From Hirundichthys speculiger (Eukaryota; Chordata; Actinopteri; Beloniformes; Exocoetidae), in the NCBI GenBank assembly GCA_018398805.1, contig JAGFBZ010000731.1, positions 372,001-436,000 on the forward strand: a stretch of DNA of 64,000 bases, written 5' to 3'. The position numbers were made by a program, and so were the translations under genes. This document shows, in pieces, positions 22,021 through 33,081 of the stretch. The notes under the pieces are model-generated. The model ran no database searches. It saw only the letters and a list, made by a program, of their open reading frames with translations, and was not told where the DNA came from. Each line of letters opens with the position of its first letter. Position 1 is the stretch's first letter.

Positions 22021-22704
22021 CAGTGGCGGCGGCAGAACATTTTCATTGCAGTTGCTTAGGGGTTGCTAAACAATTGTATGGAGTTGCTGGACAATTTAAT
22101 TGCAATTCCAATTAAATAGCATAAATATGGATATGTATGTCATTACCGGCCTACTCATTCTAATCAGCGATATCTGAAACTAGCGCGAATGCCATGAAAC
22201 AGATAAAAAAAAATCAATTTGAAGTTCGTTATTATAATTTTACCATATAGTCATGCCGCTTTTCACAGCAGTGAGAAATGCACATTAACAGCCCAGACTA
22301 CAAATCATTTAACAATAACCTGTTCATCACATTTTAAACCAATTAATATTCACATAAGTACACATCAGAAGAGATCTGGCAGACTTACGCTCCATTTTGA
22401 TGTCACTTTTCTAACGACCCGGTTTTTTTTTTTTCAAAAGCTGACTTCGCGTGACCACTGCAGTCCAACTCTCGCGAGACGAGTCTCTCTCTCATCGTTT
22501 TTAATCGTCTTCCTTTTATTTTAATTTAAAACAAAAACACATTAAATTAATTTTAAATTACAATTGTCACCATTTTTATTTTATTTAACACAATTACGTT
22601 TTTTCATTTTTAATAGTCTCCATTCTTGGGGTTGCTTTGAAGTTGCTAGGCCATATTTTGGGGTTGCTATAGCAACTGCAAGCTACCCCCTAGCGCCGCC
22701 CCTG
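22021..22704. mobile_element. hAT non-autonomous element with perfect 8-bp TSD
   Basis: The left end is CAGTGGCGGCGG and the right end reverse-complements to CAGGGGCGGCGCTAG. Direct repeats CTTATAGA (22013-22020 and 22705-22712) flank it. Both sides carry GGGGTTGCTA-type subterminal repeats in opposite orientation. It is 684 bp and has no transposase frame. Confidence 0.87.
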
Positions 22705-22712
22705 CTTATAGA

Positions 22713-23788
22713 TAAATATCAAGTTTTTGCCTCCCGAGTCTGAATCTGCATCTGGGTCCTCTCATGCATTTGTTTCTTTTTAAAACAATGAATCTGGTGT
22801 TTCTTGCTTCATATACGTAGCAGCAAATCATCTGTACTGCACTTGTAACCTGAAGTTTGCTCCAACATCCAGTTTCTTGCTGAACATCACCATGTGTCAG
22901 TCTACTCCCTGGTGGGTTTTATAACCACTCAGCCTTTGGATCTGGTCTCAGAACTTTTTATACATACAAATGAATTATTCTTTTAGTGTAAAATCAGTCT
23001 TTGTCTTAAACCACAGATGAGAGTTGTGCTTTTTTTGAGTTGTGGATGTATCTGGTGCTCTGACACACTAATGATCGGCCCTGCACTTGCTGGTTTAGGA
23101 CACCTTATAGGCAGGCATTTCTGTTTCAAGGAAGTGTGGTTAGTTTGTTGACATTCAGGAAACCAGCAGTTCGGGTTTACTGAAGCAAGTGTCACTGATA
23201 CTTTCAACACTGCGGTGCATCAGGGAACAGCATTTAGTAAAAATAACCCTAAGTTTATGCATTTAAAGGCTTGCAGGCCGCTGGTAGCTGTGTGTGTGTG
23301 TGTGTGTGTCCTCTTAGGGAAATATCCTAACTAAACAACGACATCCTGATGGTAACTTGATCAAGATGGCACAGGTTTGATGACATCTCGTTAACTCACT
23401 TGGCGAGCGGCCTGCTGACATTTTGGCAATAAAGCTGCTTTGGTGGCACCAGGAAAAAGGGTTAGGAATGTATGATTGACTGAAAAACAGACTTGCATAG
23501 TTTGCTGAATTGTTAACATGATAAGGTTTCATAAATAAATGAAAAATTTCCTCCGATGGTGGCAAATCAAAGATTGGTTTAAAACAACTGATAAAATCAG
23601 ATGCAGAGCTCGGCCTGGAGGTTTCATTAAAGAAATATCACTGTTGGTGAGTGGTGATGTCGCAAATATATTTCCTGGCCTCCAATCGAAGTGTCAGCAG
23701 ATGTTGCACTAAAATGCTGTCTCATGTCTGATGGTGATGAATTGAGATGGAGCTTTATCAGCACCGTTTTAACAGCGGATAGATGGAC
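22713..23788. other. Intergenic sequence with a (GT)n microsatellite
   Basis: A short (GT) run lies at about 23289-23308. Otherwise this is single-copy-looking AT-rich sequence without a supported gene or transposon end. Confidence 0.45.
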
Positions 23789-23789
23789 T

Positions 23790-24560
23790 TGGACACCTTA
23801 ATAAAGCTTTCTGCTCTCAGAGTGCAGGTTTACTTGTAGTTCCTAGAAGATCCAGAAGTAGATCTGGAGGACGGGCCTTCTGCCATTAGACCCCTTTACT
23901 ATGGAATCAGCTACCAGTTTGGGTTCAAGAGGCTGACACCACCTCTATCTTTAAAACTATACTGGAAACATTTCTGTTTAGTAAAGCCTGTAGTTAGTCT
24001 CAATAATAGTGTCTTAGGGCCAATAGTCACAGCTGCACTTACAGGAATGGCTGAAGACCAGACTAGAGCAGGCTGGTCTGAAACATAGCCTCATCATAGC
24101 TATGCTGCTATAGGTCTACGCTGCAGGGAGACACCAACATGATCCACTGACTGCTGTCCTCATCCCTCTACTCTCCCCTCCTTTCCTATTCTCCCTTCAG
24201 CTCAATCCATAATTAATTAGGAACACCTTATTAATGGAACTGTGCTCCATTGTTCCTGTAGGTTTTTTTTTTTTTTTTTTGGTGCTGTCCTGCTCTGCCT
24301 TTTTTCTTGAGAAGATGTCCTGCCCTTTTAAGTACCCGTGTCTGTCTCTCAGTTCCTATTGTACTGTCACTCATCCAGCACATCCTCATGTCCGTTCCAG
24401 TATCTGTTGCCATGTAATCCACCTGTGAGTCATCTTCCACCTCTGCTCTTGCTGACTTTTGGGGTATTTTTCCAATTAAACTTGGAGCCTGTTCTGGTTG
24501 TAGTGAGGCTGCTAGGCCTCACCACTGCTGCCATGGGCTGCTGGGTAAGCCTGGAGCAGC
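23790..24560 (+). mobile_element. CR1/L2-type LINE 3' fragment
   Basis: The sequence from about 23805 (AAAGCTTTCTGCTCTCAGAG) through AAAGCCTGTAGTTAGTCT and the following 3' region matches 4100-4720 of the first LINE copy at reduced identity. It includes the coding block for GGRAF-like residues, now broken. The 3' tail is missing and mariner-like sequence follows directly. Confidence 0.7.
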
Positions 24561-24604
24561 GCTAATCCACTTATCTTTGGGGTCTTCAGGTTTGAAACGG
24601 CAGT

Positions 24605-25095
24605 CTAGCTTACTGTGGCATTGCACAAATGCAGGTTAAAGTTCTCTCATGCAAAGAAGAACCCATATGTGTTAAACTCTGCCATCCTCTGTGGACCGAC
24701 GCTCGTTTGAAATGGAAGGGAAAAACTGTCCAGTGGTCAGACGAATCAAAATATGGGCATCTTTCCCGAAGCCATGGATGCTGCAGAGGGACCACTTGGC
24801 ACTCAGTTCAAAAGCCTGCGTCTGTAAATATATTCCAGTTCACAAGCATCTGAGGAACGGGGAGCTTCCAGGCCTGAAAAGGACTCCAGGAACTCCAGGA
24901 AGTGGTCTGCACCGCTGTCATCAAATTCAAAATGACCTTACTGTTGTTTCTATAGATGGTCTTTTTGCTCATTTTCAACATTTCTCATGTTTTTTTTATG
25001 TTCTAGTGAATAAAACATGGCTTTAATGAGATTTAAATGTATTACATTCTGTTTTTTATTTGCATTTTACACAGCATCCCGCTTTTTTTTTCTTT
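24605..25095 (+). mobile_element. Tc1/mariner-like element remnant
   Basis: Fragments of a transposase frame are visible, including KTVQWSDESKYGHLSRSHG (about 24725-24780), where WSDES is a typical DDE-region motif of Tc1/mariner. The 3' part (TCATCAAATTCAAAATGACC, TGAATAAAACATGG..TTACACAGCATCCC) matches the terminal region of the common fish element whose ends begin CAACCCCAATTCC. Large internal deletions make it inactive. Confidence 0.65.
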
Positions 25096-25289
25096 CTTTC
25101 TTTTTGGCATGGGGAGTAGAAGGCTACCATATTTTATTACGTTAACTAGTCACATAAAGAAGGAAGGCTATAATATGTGGTAAAGTAAAGGAGGTAGTAA
25201 AGTATAGTAAAGTGCAGATCCATCAATGAAAGGTGTCTGACAGCCACCTTTCATCAGCAGGAGAAAACTTTGCAAATAAATAAATAAAG

Positions 25290-25690
25290 GTATTTTTTTT
25301 ATTTATTTATTCAGCCTTTGTTTATACAGGTAAAAACACATTGAGATCGAGATCTCATTTTCCCTGTTCAAAGTAAATCACAATGACATACATATAAACC
25401 AGTTACAACCAGTTATAAATCTCAGTGCACCATGATAAACAGCGTGGAGCAGATGGAGATGATTTGCAGGTGCATTCATATATAGGACATCACCATAGTC
25501 CAAGAGAGGCAAAAAGGTGCAGAAAAACCAGTTGTTTCCTAACTTTTAAAGAAAAACAATGTATGTTCCTGTAAAAAAAAAACCCTAGTTTTAGTTTTAA
25601 TTTCTTAATCAAATTGTTAATATGACATTTAAAAGACAGGCCATCATCTAATATAATACCTAAGTATTTGTAGGAAGCTCAAAATCAGTG
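25290..25690. repeat. Probable dispersed repeat (LINE-derived 3' sequence)
   Basis: Sequence such as ACACATTGAGATCGAGATCT with T-rich flanks resembles the tail of a fish retroposon. No second copy is present in this window to define its borders, so the assignment is weak. Confidence 0.3.
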
Positions 25691-26037
25691 TGCCTATTAA
25701 ATGAATATTCAGTGAAAGCCACTGTAAAAACAGCACTTACACATTCACGTGTCAGGTGGAATGTGCAGTATAAGCATCAGGTGAACAACATGCATGATAA
25801 GCGTCCTCACGGTCCGTGGAGAGAAACTGATCCTGAAACTGATCCTGAGTGTTTTTGTCTCGCTCCTCCTGCAGGAGGCCAGCTGATCAGGTGGTGCTTG
25901 TGTTTGACAGGAGCTGACATTCAGTTTTTAGCTCCCCCTTTATAAAAAAAGAAAAAAGTTGTTCTCCTTTGATAGATCAGTGTTTTAAAGACACTCCGAG
26001 AGTTTTGTTTTTGTTTTTAATGACTGTGATATTTCTT

Positions 26038-26052
26038 GGCGCTAGAGGGCGC
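26038..26052 (+). promoter_or_regulatory. CTCF-like motif
   Basis: GGCGCTAGAGGGCGC fits the CTCF core consensus at 11 of 13 positions. It lies in non-repetitive sequence between the coiled-coil gene and septin 7. A motif match alone does not show binding. Confidence 0.3.
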
Positions 26053-26878
26053 AATTTGACCATTTTGCGTGACTTCTAGTTAAATCCGCACGTATCCCGC
26101 TCTTCATCCAAACTAACAAAGAAGAGATAAATAAAAAGACGAGTATCTCTTTAGTTTGTTGTTTCAAAAGAAATCACGCTCAATATGTCACATTAGATCG
26201 TTTTTCTGCAGTGGTCTTTGTTTTAATTTTTGCTCTGTACAATAGCCTTTGAAGGTAACTAGTTTTTCCCTAAAGCACTTGAACGCCTCACAGTCATCCA
26301 TTAACCGGTCCTATGGTTTTCCTACAACTACAATCAAGTTGCGTGAACACAGCAATTACCAGACCGGAAATTGGGTCGGTGTGTAAAATATACGATGTTT
26401 TTAATTAGAGTTTTAATGAGTCATCATTTCAAAAATATTGTTTTATAATTAAGCTTATAAGCAGCAATAGATCTTAGGCTGATTATTCAGGACTGTGTGC
26501 TGGACTGAATCATCCTCATAACAACAAGGAGAAGCAACTTAAAGGTTATTTACGAAGCCTCTTTACCTAAATTATTTTACCTATAAATAACAAACAAGTG
26601 CAGAACTGAAACCCTGACGTGCACATTGATCTGAAGCGAGCACTGCACAGACACACAAATGTATGTGTGCCAGATGAGCCACCTAATGCATGAAAATAGG
26701 AGCGTCTTTGTGGCCCTCAGGTACGCTCTATTAACACAACATTCAAGCACAGCAAACATATTCTTTTTAAAATATGATAATGCTCTATCAGGTTTTTATT
26801 CATAGCTCAAATGATGACAGCTACACACCGGATACGCCAATCAAATGCCCAGCTGCTGATAATTGTGTTGGTCTATAA

Positions 26879-27310
26879 CAGGGGTCTTCAATTCCAGTCC
26901 TGGAGTCTTAGATGTCTTAGATGTTTCCCTCCTTCAGCACACATGATTCAAATAGATCATTACCAGCCTGTCATCCAGGTCTGCACAAGTCTGTTAACGA
27001 CCCATTTATGTGAATCAGGTGTGCAGAAGACAGGGGTGTCCAAAGTCGGTCCTGGAGGGCCGCTGTCCTGCAGGTTTTAGATGTTTCACCTCCTTCTTCA
27101 CACCCTGATATAAGTGGCTGTGTCATTAACAGACATGTGCTGACCTTTGATGACAAGATGATGATGGCTATTAATTATGATCAGGTGTGTTAAAGCAGGG
27201 AAACATGCAAAACCTGCAGGAGAGCGGCCCCTCGAGGACCGACCTTTGGACACCCCTGATCTAAGACATGCAGGGTTGCAGCTCTAGAGGACTGGAGCTG
27301 AAGACACCTA
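26879..27310. mobile_element. hAT non-autonomous element (outer) with perfect 8-bp TSD
   Basis: Direct repeats GTCTATAA (26871-26878 and 27311-27318) flank a unit with ends CAGGGGTCTTCAATTCC and, reverse-complemented, TAGGTGTCTTCAGCTCC. A second hAT-like element sits inside it at 27031-27258. Confidence 0.85.
27031..27258. mobile_element. hAT MITE nested in the outer element
   Basis: The ends are near-perfect inverted repeats: CAGGGGTGTCCAAAGTCGGT and, reverse-complemented, CAGGGGTGTCCAAAGGTCGG. The flanking 8-mers do not match well, so either the insertion is old or one flank was altered. It is 228 bp and non-coding. Confidence 0.75.
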
Positions 27311-27610
27311 GTCTATAAGATTGTACTCCCATACAATTGTCATGGATGCGAAATCTAATTAAAGAGACCAAATCCTTTTTTTTTGTCTTTCTTTTTGTTT
27401 GTTTTGTTTTTTCTGCTTGCTTCCCACCAAGGAAGGTTCCTGGTCCGAATCCCAGAAGGGAATCCCGAGTTCCGGGTACGTTTGCATGCTTTTGTTGGTT
27501 TCCTCCGTCCAGGTGACGTGCATGTCATGTCACCTGTCCACGGTGTACCTGTGTTACAGTAAATATTTTCAGGAAGAATAAAAACATGGTAAATTATCTT
27601 ATTATTATTA

Positions 27611-27740
27611 TTTTTTTTTTTAAGATTTTTTTGGCACTAGTGGCCTTTATTTATAGTGGAGATAGACAGGAAGGGGAGCAGAGAGAATGGGGAAGACACG
27701 CGGCAAAGGTTTGACAAGTCTGGAATCGAACTCGCGACCA

Positions 27741-27741
<1 letters not shown>
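27611..27741 (-). mobile_element. tRNA-derived SINE, truncated
   Basis: A shorter relative of the SINE at 55384-55597. It has the poly-T (A-tail side), GGCACTAGTGGCCTTTATTT, GACAGGAAGGGG and ATGGGGAAGACACG segments, and the B-box-like region TGGAATCGAACTCGCGACC. It stops before the A box and runs into a (TTA)n tract. Confidence 0.75.
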
Positions 27742-27785
<44 letters not shown>

Positions 27786-27786
27786 T
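27742..27786. repeat. (TTA)n microsatellite
   Basis: About 13-14 TTA units occur directly after the truncated SINE. Confidence 0.9.
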
Positions 27787-27849
27787 ATTTTAAATTTTTA
27801 TTATCGTTGTTGTTAAATTAAAATTCATTTATAATTAAATTCGTCTTAT

Positions 27850-28173
27850 TCTGAAATTCCCGACCGGATGTAGCCTCGCGTGATTTCCGTTTGAAACGAA
27901 CAGCCGTTGGAGTATTTTTTTTTCTTCTTCATTGTGGTCCATCTACGTGTGTTCGTAAGCGGCCATATGTAATTTGCCCTCATTCATTCACGTACTCCGC
28001 ACACGTCGTTCCGCTCGTCGACAGTGAAGTGCGGTTTTCGCGGCGGCCGTTGGTGGGGGGAGGAAGCAGCCGGCGACTCCCCGCTCCGTCGTTGTTCTCG
28101 GACGGTGTTTTTTGTGTCGGCGCGTGCCTCGGTAAAGCGTCTGCAGGCTGGGTGGTGACAGCGCGGCGGCACG
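27850..28173 (+). promoter_or_regulatory. septin7: CpG-rich promoter and 5' UTR of septin 7
   Basis: CpG density rises sharply from about 27860 to 28250 (for example CGCGGCGGCCGTTGG and GTCGGCGCGTGCCTCGG), against a CpG-poor background. No TATA box is evident. That is typical of a broadly expressed gene such as septin 7. The stretch contains an in-frame TGA (28156-28158) ahead of the ATG at 28174, so the coding region cannot extend further upstream in this exon. Confidence 0.65.
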
Positions 28174-28212
28174 ATGATCGAGCGACCAGAGACCGCGGTT
28201 CCCAGCATCGCC
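28174..28212 (+). CDS. septin7: Septin 7, first coding exon
   Basis: It encodes MIERPETAVPSIA and ends in phase 0 at a consensus GTAAGT donor. It is the only ATG in frame with exon 2 in this CpG-rich region, and an in-frame stop lies 18 bp before it. The Ala before the junction and the Gln-rich start of exon 2 fit the septin 7 N-terminal region, which is variable between species and isoforms. Septin 7 is the obligate terminal-group GTP-binding subunit of septin hetero-oligomers that form filaments at the cleavage furrow, cilium base and cell cortex (family knowledge). The 13-residue leader is shorter than the usual mammalian one, so an alternative first exon is possible. Confidence 0.6.
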
Positions 28213-28974
28213 GTAAGTCCAGCCGCCGATACACACGACACATGTGCATTTAAATCCAAGAAATGCCGTCTTAACTTTAAGAGAAGACAAAGATAAATCA
28301 TTCCCCCGACTTGTCTGCGTGTTTTTGTCCTTCACGCTGCCCGCGTGAAGATGCGTTGGATGTTTTTGCAAAGGAGCATAATTTAATAAAACATCACTCA
28401 TCTTTTTAAGGAAATAAGACAAATCTAGTTTAGTGATAATTCAACGTAGAGGACCTCTACTGTATCTTAATCACTGTTAAACGAGGTTATGGGTGTTGAG
28501 ATCAGAACATGGTGACATCTGCACTTGTTTTTTTTTTGTTTAAAGTGAAGATGGACAGCTCATCTGAAGTTACTCCTTTGAGCTGAGGCCCTCAGGTTCC
28601 CTGCAGAACAGCTCATATCAGAGGGGACTTGGTCTGGTTTCAATTATAGCTGCTGAGTTGGGAAGAGAGATGGCTTGTCTGTAATAAATTATTGTTCATG
28701 CGCTGAAAGTATGCAGGCGCAGATTTGAAGCCTTTGACCGTGAGATGCTGGATGACTTTCCCCCGTACCCAGCCGTCTGGAGTGTGACTGATATCAGTTC
28801 CTTACCAGATTATTTACTGAAGCAGGAATTTAAAGGGCTCATATGTCACTAGCCACTGACGGTGACCCCGCCCATCGCCCCGCCCACAAGCCATCGCCGA
28901 GATACAATTTCCTGAGGTCTCACTGAAATCTGCGTGACATGTTTTGGTAAAATACCACAGGAATGTAATTCAAC

Positions 28975-29740
28975 TAGGGGTGTGAAAAAAAATCGATTTG
29001 GCGATATATATCCCGATATTCGGCCGTCCAATATAATATCGATTTTTCAGCTCCTCATATCAATTTTTTAGGTAAATTCATTCATTCACTTAAATGTCCA
29101 AAAACACTAATAACTAGAAACCTCTGCCAAGTGCAACAATTCCCCCATATAGCGATTTACAGATTGCGATAAAGGCCGCGTTCTGGATCAGATCTGGATC
29201 AGCCTTTGAAATTTAATTGTCAATCCCCGAGTCAAATTTCATGAGTTTTGGGCAATAATTAACGGAGATATTGAGAAACAAAATTTTTGGCCCCATTGAC
29301 CGCAATGTTATCGAAAATTTGAAAGTGATCCAGAATCCAGGATTTCTTCCGGATCACACCCAAAATGAAATCAGTTCTTCCTTTTCAATTTCTGACAACT
29401 CCTGAAAATTTCATCAAAATCCATCAATAACTTTTTGAGTTATCTTGAACACAGACAGACAGACAGATAAACGCCGGCAAAAACAGAACCTCCTTGGTGG
29501 AGGTAATAAACAATAAATAGGTTGTTTTGAAGCAAATAGTTTTGACTTAATTTGTCCTCTGAATGATCAATATCATCTGATGAACATATACAGCAACTTG
29601 ATTTTTCATCTCTACTTTTCATTTAGATATTAACTGGGTAGAATATCGCAATATATCGTGATATCGTGATAATATTGTATCGTGACCCAAGTATCACGAT
29701 ACACATCGTATTGCGAGGTCCTTGCCAATACTCACCTCTA
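28975..29740 (+). mobile_element. hAT family A element with perfect 8-bp TSD, carrying a nested repeat
   Basis: Ends TAGGGGTGTGAAAAA and ..CAATACTCACCTCTA are flanked by AATTCAAC on both sides (28967-28974 and 29741-29748). The body equals the copy at 45119 except for an inserted 380-390 bp repeat (29114-29500). It sits in septin 7 intron 1. Confidence 0.88.
29114..29500 (-). repeat. Dispersed repeat M (CCTCCACCAAGGAGGTT type), inserted in family A
   Basis: It is bounded by ACCTCTGCCAAG and CCTTGGTGGAGGT. It contains the block AACTTTTTGAGTTATCTTGA and TGATCCAGAATCCAGGAT in reverse relative to the copy at 45898-46135. The host family A sequence (CACTAATA / AATAAACAATAAATAGG) resumes directly after it. 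Confidence 0.7.
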
Positions 29741-30025
29741 AATTCAACTACGCGTTTACGGCTGTTAAAGCCCAATTTGTGCTTCTGCTGAGCAGATACC
29801 CCCCCCACACAGTTCATCGACGCAGAAGCACAGTAGCCAGTTTTTAGGGGTGGAGCCTGGCGCCGAAATCCACCACGTCTGTTTCTGAGTCTCTTCTAGT
29901 TCGGTGTTTTGCGCTGGAAACTTCCTGGGCGCAGTAGCTAGTTGGGTGGAGATAAAGATAGGGGAATCTGAATCTGTGATGTCACAGTACCCTTCAAAAC
30001 TGAACGACTCGCTTTTAGCCGTGAG

Positions 30026-30488
30026 TAGGGCTGTAACGATACACTAATCTCGCGATACGAAGCGATACACAATATTCGGCTCACGATACGATATGTATCG
30101 ATATTCATCATACAATACATTTACAACATTTTCCAAAAGATTTTAAAGGGACAAAGTGATTTTGGTGACATCTTGTGAGTGTTCCAATGGCTTTGTTTGA
30201 ATTAATTTAAACTGAAAGCAAGAGAGGGCGGAGCCATTTATGTGATTGACATATATATGGCTGACAGGCAGCTTGCAAATGCTGGACAAAATGAATAAAA
30301 GATTTGTTGAGAAAAATAGTTTCATTTATTTAAACAGTGCAAATTGTTGCTTGCAAGCTTTTAAAGGTGGGACACGGGGGTTTTGGAAGAAGCTTAGAAT
30401 ATCGTTACCCGCGGCTGAAAAATCGATACTCTCTTGGGAAATAAAATATCGATATATATCGCATAATCGATAATATCGCTCAGCTCTA
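30026..30488 (+). mobile_element. hAT non-autonomous element, family B
   Basis: It starts TAGGGCTGTAACGATACAC and ends TATCGCTCAGCTCTA. This is the fullest family B copy in the window (463 bp). It has the internal segment AAAGGTGGGACACGGGGGTT and CGATA-rich ends. Flanking 8-mers (GCCGTGAG and GTGAGTTG) do not match as an 8-bp TSD. Confidence 0.75.
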
Positions 30489-30489
30489 G

Positions 30490-31990
30490 TGAGTTGTGAT
30501 TGGCAGTGACTTTGTCTGGCACGACAAAGCGAGGAGTCGCACACAGAGAGGGGGGGAAGATGGAGACGGCTCCGGGCTCGGCGCTAAAAATAATAAAAGA
30601 GGAAAAGCGCAGTCACTGTTTTCAGATGATCCCTGCCCTCCCTCTGTGCCATGAAGTGATGCAACTTTCAATGCATAATTCATTATTGGGTATGTGAGCA
30701 AACGTGAAAACAGCTGATGGAGGGGGGGGGGGGGGCATGGCATCAGCTGAACGCCCGGGAGAGCGAGGGGCCCGGCGACGCAGATGATGTCAGCGAGCCA
30801 GGCGTACGCTACCACCACCGAGGAGACGGGGGGAGGGGTCAGCATGAATGCGTTCTCTCTCTCATCCCCCATTACTTCCCTCTTTTTACTCCCATGAATG
30901 CTGTTTCTCCCCGTTAGTCATTTGTCTTTTAAAATAAACAAAACATTTTTTTTTCCTTTTTTTTTGTTTTTGTTTCCAAGAGTGGACTTTTATGGCGGTA
31001 TTGAAATAGTTTAAAGAAAGGAAATAAACATTAGAGCGTGAGCTGCAGATGCAATGTATGTTCTCATGAAGAATGTTGACACGCTCCTGTAGTCCACCAT
31101 CTTATTCAGAGACTCCTCATGCACATGCACATGCACATGCATGCACACACACACAGCTTTGTTGCAGTGAAACATGGAGAAACTGCAGTTGTTTCTTCTC
31201 AGCAGCTGAAAGACCTTCTCGGATCCAGCCACAGGGAAACGGGCCGACCCTCAGAGGCGTCCACTTACGTAACGCACACGGAGCAGGACGTGGGCGGATC
31301 AAACGTGGAAAGTGTGGAAAGTGCTCCAGGCTCTGCTGGAGTGGCAGCGCCTGCTATTGAGCTGCGTTAGAGTATCGATGGGGCGAATGGATCGGCTTTT
31401 CAGGAGAACTGTGCATCATTTGATGCCGCAGATGGTTGTGGAAACGAAGGCTTGTCTGCAGAAACGAGCTCACGACGTCTTAAACTCAACCCGTCATCAT
31501 TTCCGGAGCCTGAGCTGGTCTTAGCTTCAGCTTGGGGGCGGGGTTTAAACCTCACTTCACCTGTCAGCGCTGCACATTTCCATCTGTGGCATGTGTGACA
31601 GAGATCCAGAGGGACCAGGGATCGATAGTGTTTACCTCATGTAGTGTGTAGGGCGGGGGGGCGGGGGGGGGGGGGGGGGGCAGAGGAGGGGGATGGTGAA
31701 TGAAGAGAGGGATGGGGAGTTGTCAAAAAACAGCAGCAGGCTTCCCTGGAACCCATCGTACATGAAGGACATGACGGATCCGGTCGAACACGTAGGACTT
31801 TTGCAGTTTGTTTTTTTATTTAGCTAGTTCCGCTTCTGCTTGTCAGTTTTAGTTTTTGCGTTTGTGCGTGTTTGCCGGTGCAGAATTCATCTTTTCATCC
31901 CTGTTTTATTTCCCCTCTTTCCCTCTCAAAGGCGTCTTCTCGCTGTCATTTGTCTCTGCGGTTTGAACAGAAACGCTGACGTCGTCTGTG
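30490..31990. other. Septin 7 intron 1, remaining sequence
   Basis: No coding exon is supported. It contains G-runs at about 30722-30736 and 31646-31681, a CACATGCACATGCA microsatellite near 31110-31155, and a possible conserved block around 30655-30715 with an octamer/homeodomain-like ATGCATAATTCATTATT. Confidence 0.5.
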
Positions 31991-32001
31991 TTTTCTTTCA
32001 G

Positions 32002-32101
32002 CAGCGGAACCTGGAGGGCTACGTGGGCTTCGCCAATCTCCCCAACCAGGTGTATCGGAAGTCGGTGAAGAGAGGATTCGAGTTTACGTTAATGGTTGTC
32101 G
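32002..32101 (+). CDS. septin7: Septin 7, exon 2
   Basis: It encodes [20 protein letters not shown] and then [12 protein letters not shown] plus the first base of the P-loop Gly codon. This is essentially the septin 7 sequence just before the GTPase domain: the polybasic alpha-0 neighbourhood and first strand of the G domain. The acceptor reads TTTCAGCAG, a NAGNAG tandem, so the exon may start at 32002 (extra Gln) or 32005. The donor is G|GTAAGT at 32102. The phase matches exon 3. Confidence 0.93.
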
Positions 32102-32183
32102 GTAAGTTGCAGAAGCTTAAATGGGAGTGGAGAGTGTTGATGCGACTGCTGCGTTGTTGGAGTCAGTTTCTCAGGGTCCCTAA

Positions 32184-33075
32184 TATAGAGCCCCATTTGG
32201 GTCATAATTCAATGAATAAATGAGTCTATTATTATGAAATACAGGTGTTTATTATTATGAAATACATGTTTATTATTATGAAATATTTCCCATTATTATG
32301 AAATACACGTTTATTATTATGAAATATTTCCCATTATTATGAAAAAAAATGTAATTATTATGAAATATATTTTTATTATTATTTAATCTTAGTTTAATGC
32401 ATAATAGTTTATTTCAGAATGGCTTTTTTAATCTGAGAATGAGTATTTACATAATGGCTTCCTTTTTCATAAGAATTAGTTTTTACATAATAATGACATT
32501 TTGCCACTGGGCGGGGCCAGTGGTTGACCTGCACGCTCATTGGCTGATCCTTCTCCATTCTACGCTCTGACATTGACTAGTTTTGGCCGTGAGGTCCCGT
32601 TAGCAGCGGGCCGTGGCGTCATCAAGGTGCGCTGTTAGCCCAATTGTAGCTATGGCAGCTTGGACTGAGCTACGGGAAACCTTGACGTTTCTTAGTCGAT
32701 GTCAACTTTTAACCATAAACTGAGGTGCATTCTGCCACCTACTGCCCTGGAGTATATACATTGAACCTCTCGCCCACTATTGATATTCACTGTTCTGTTG
32801 CTTATGCCTGAATGAAAGAGCAGCCAATCACATAAATGGCTCCGCCCTCTCTGCTGTGATTGACACACAAATCATTCTTATGAAAAACAAAGCCATTATT
32901 ATGTAAAAGCTCATTCTTATGAAAAACAAAACCATTATCTTAATAATGGGAAATATTTCATAATAATAAACGTGCATTTCATAATAATGGGAAATGTTTC
33001 ATAATAATAAACGCCTGTATTTCATAATAATAGACTCATTTATTCATTGAATTATGACTTCAACGGGGCTCCATA
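32184..33075. mobile_element. Long-TIR DNA element just downstream of septin 7 exon 2
   Basis: Arms of at least 80 bp are inverted copies. The left begins TATAGAGCCCCATTTGGGTC; the right reverse-complements to TATGGAGCCCCGTTGAAGTC. Both continue with CATAATTCAATGAATAAATG and repeats of TTATTATTATGAAATA. Direct CCCTAA repeats (32178-32183 and 33076-33081) flank it. The non-coding centre is GC-richer. It is 892 bp. The superfamily is not assigned. Confidence 0.8.
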
Positions 33076-33081
33076 CCCTAA

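Noticed and set aside
27891..28422. Overlapping 100-140 codon ORFs on both strands around the septin 7 first exon
   Set aside because: They reflect GC- and CpG-rich promoter sequence lacking stops; only the short frame from 28174 joins the septin coding sequence.
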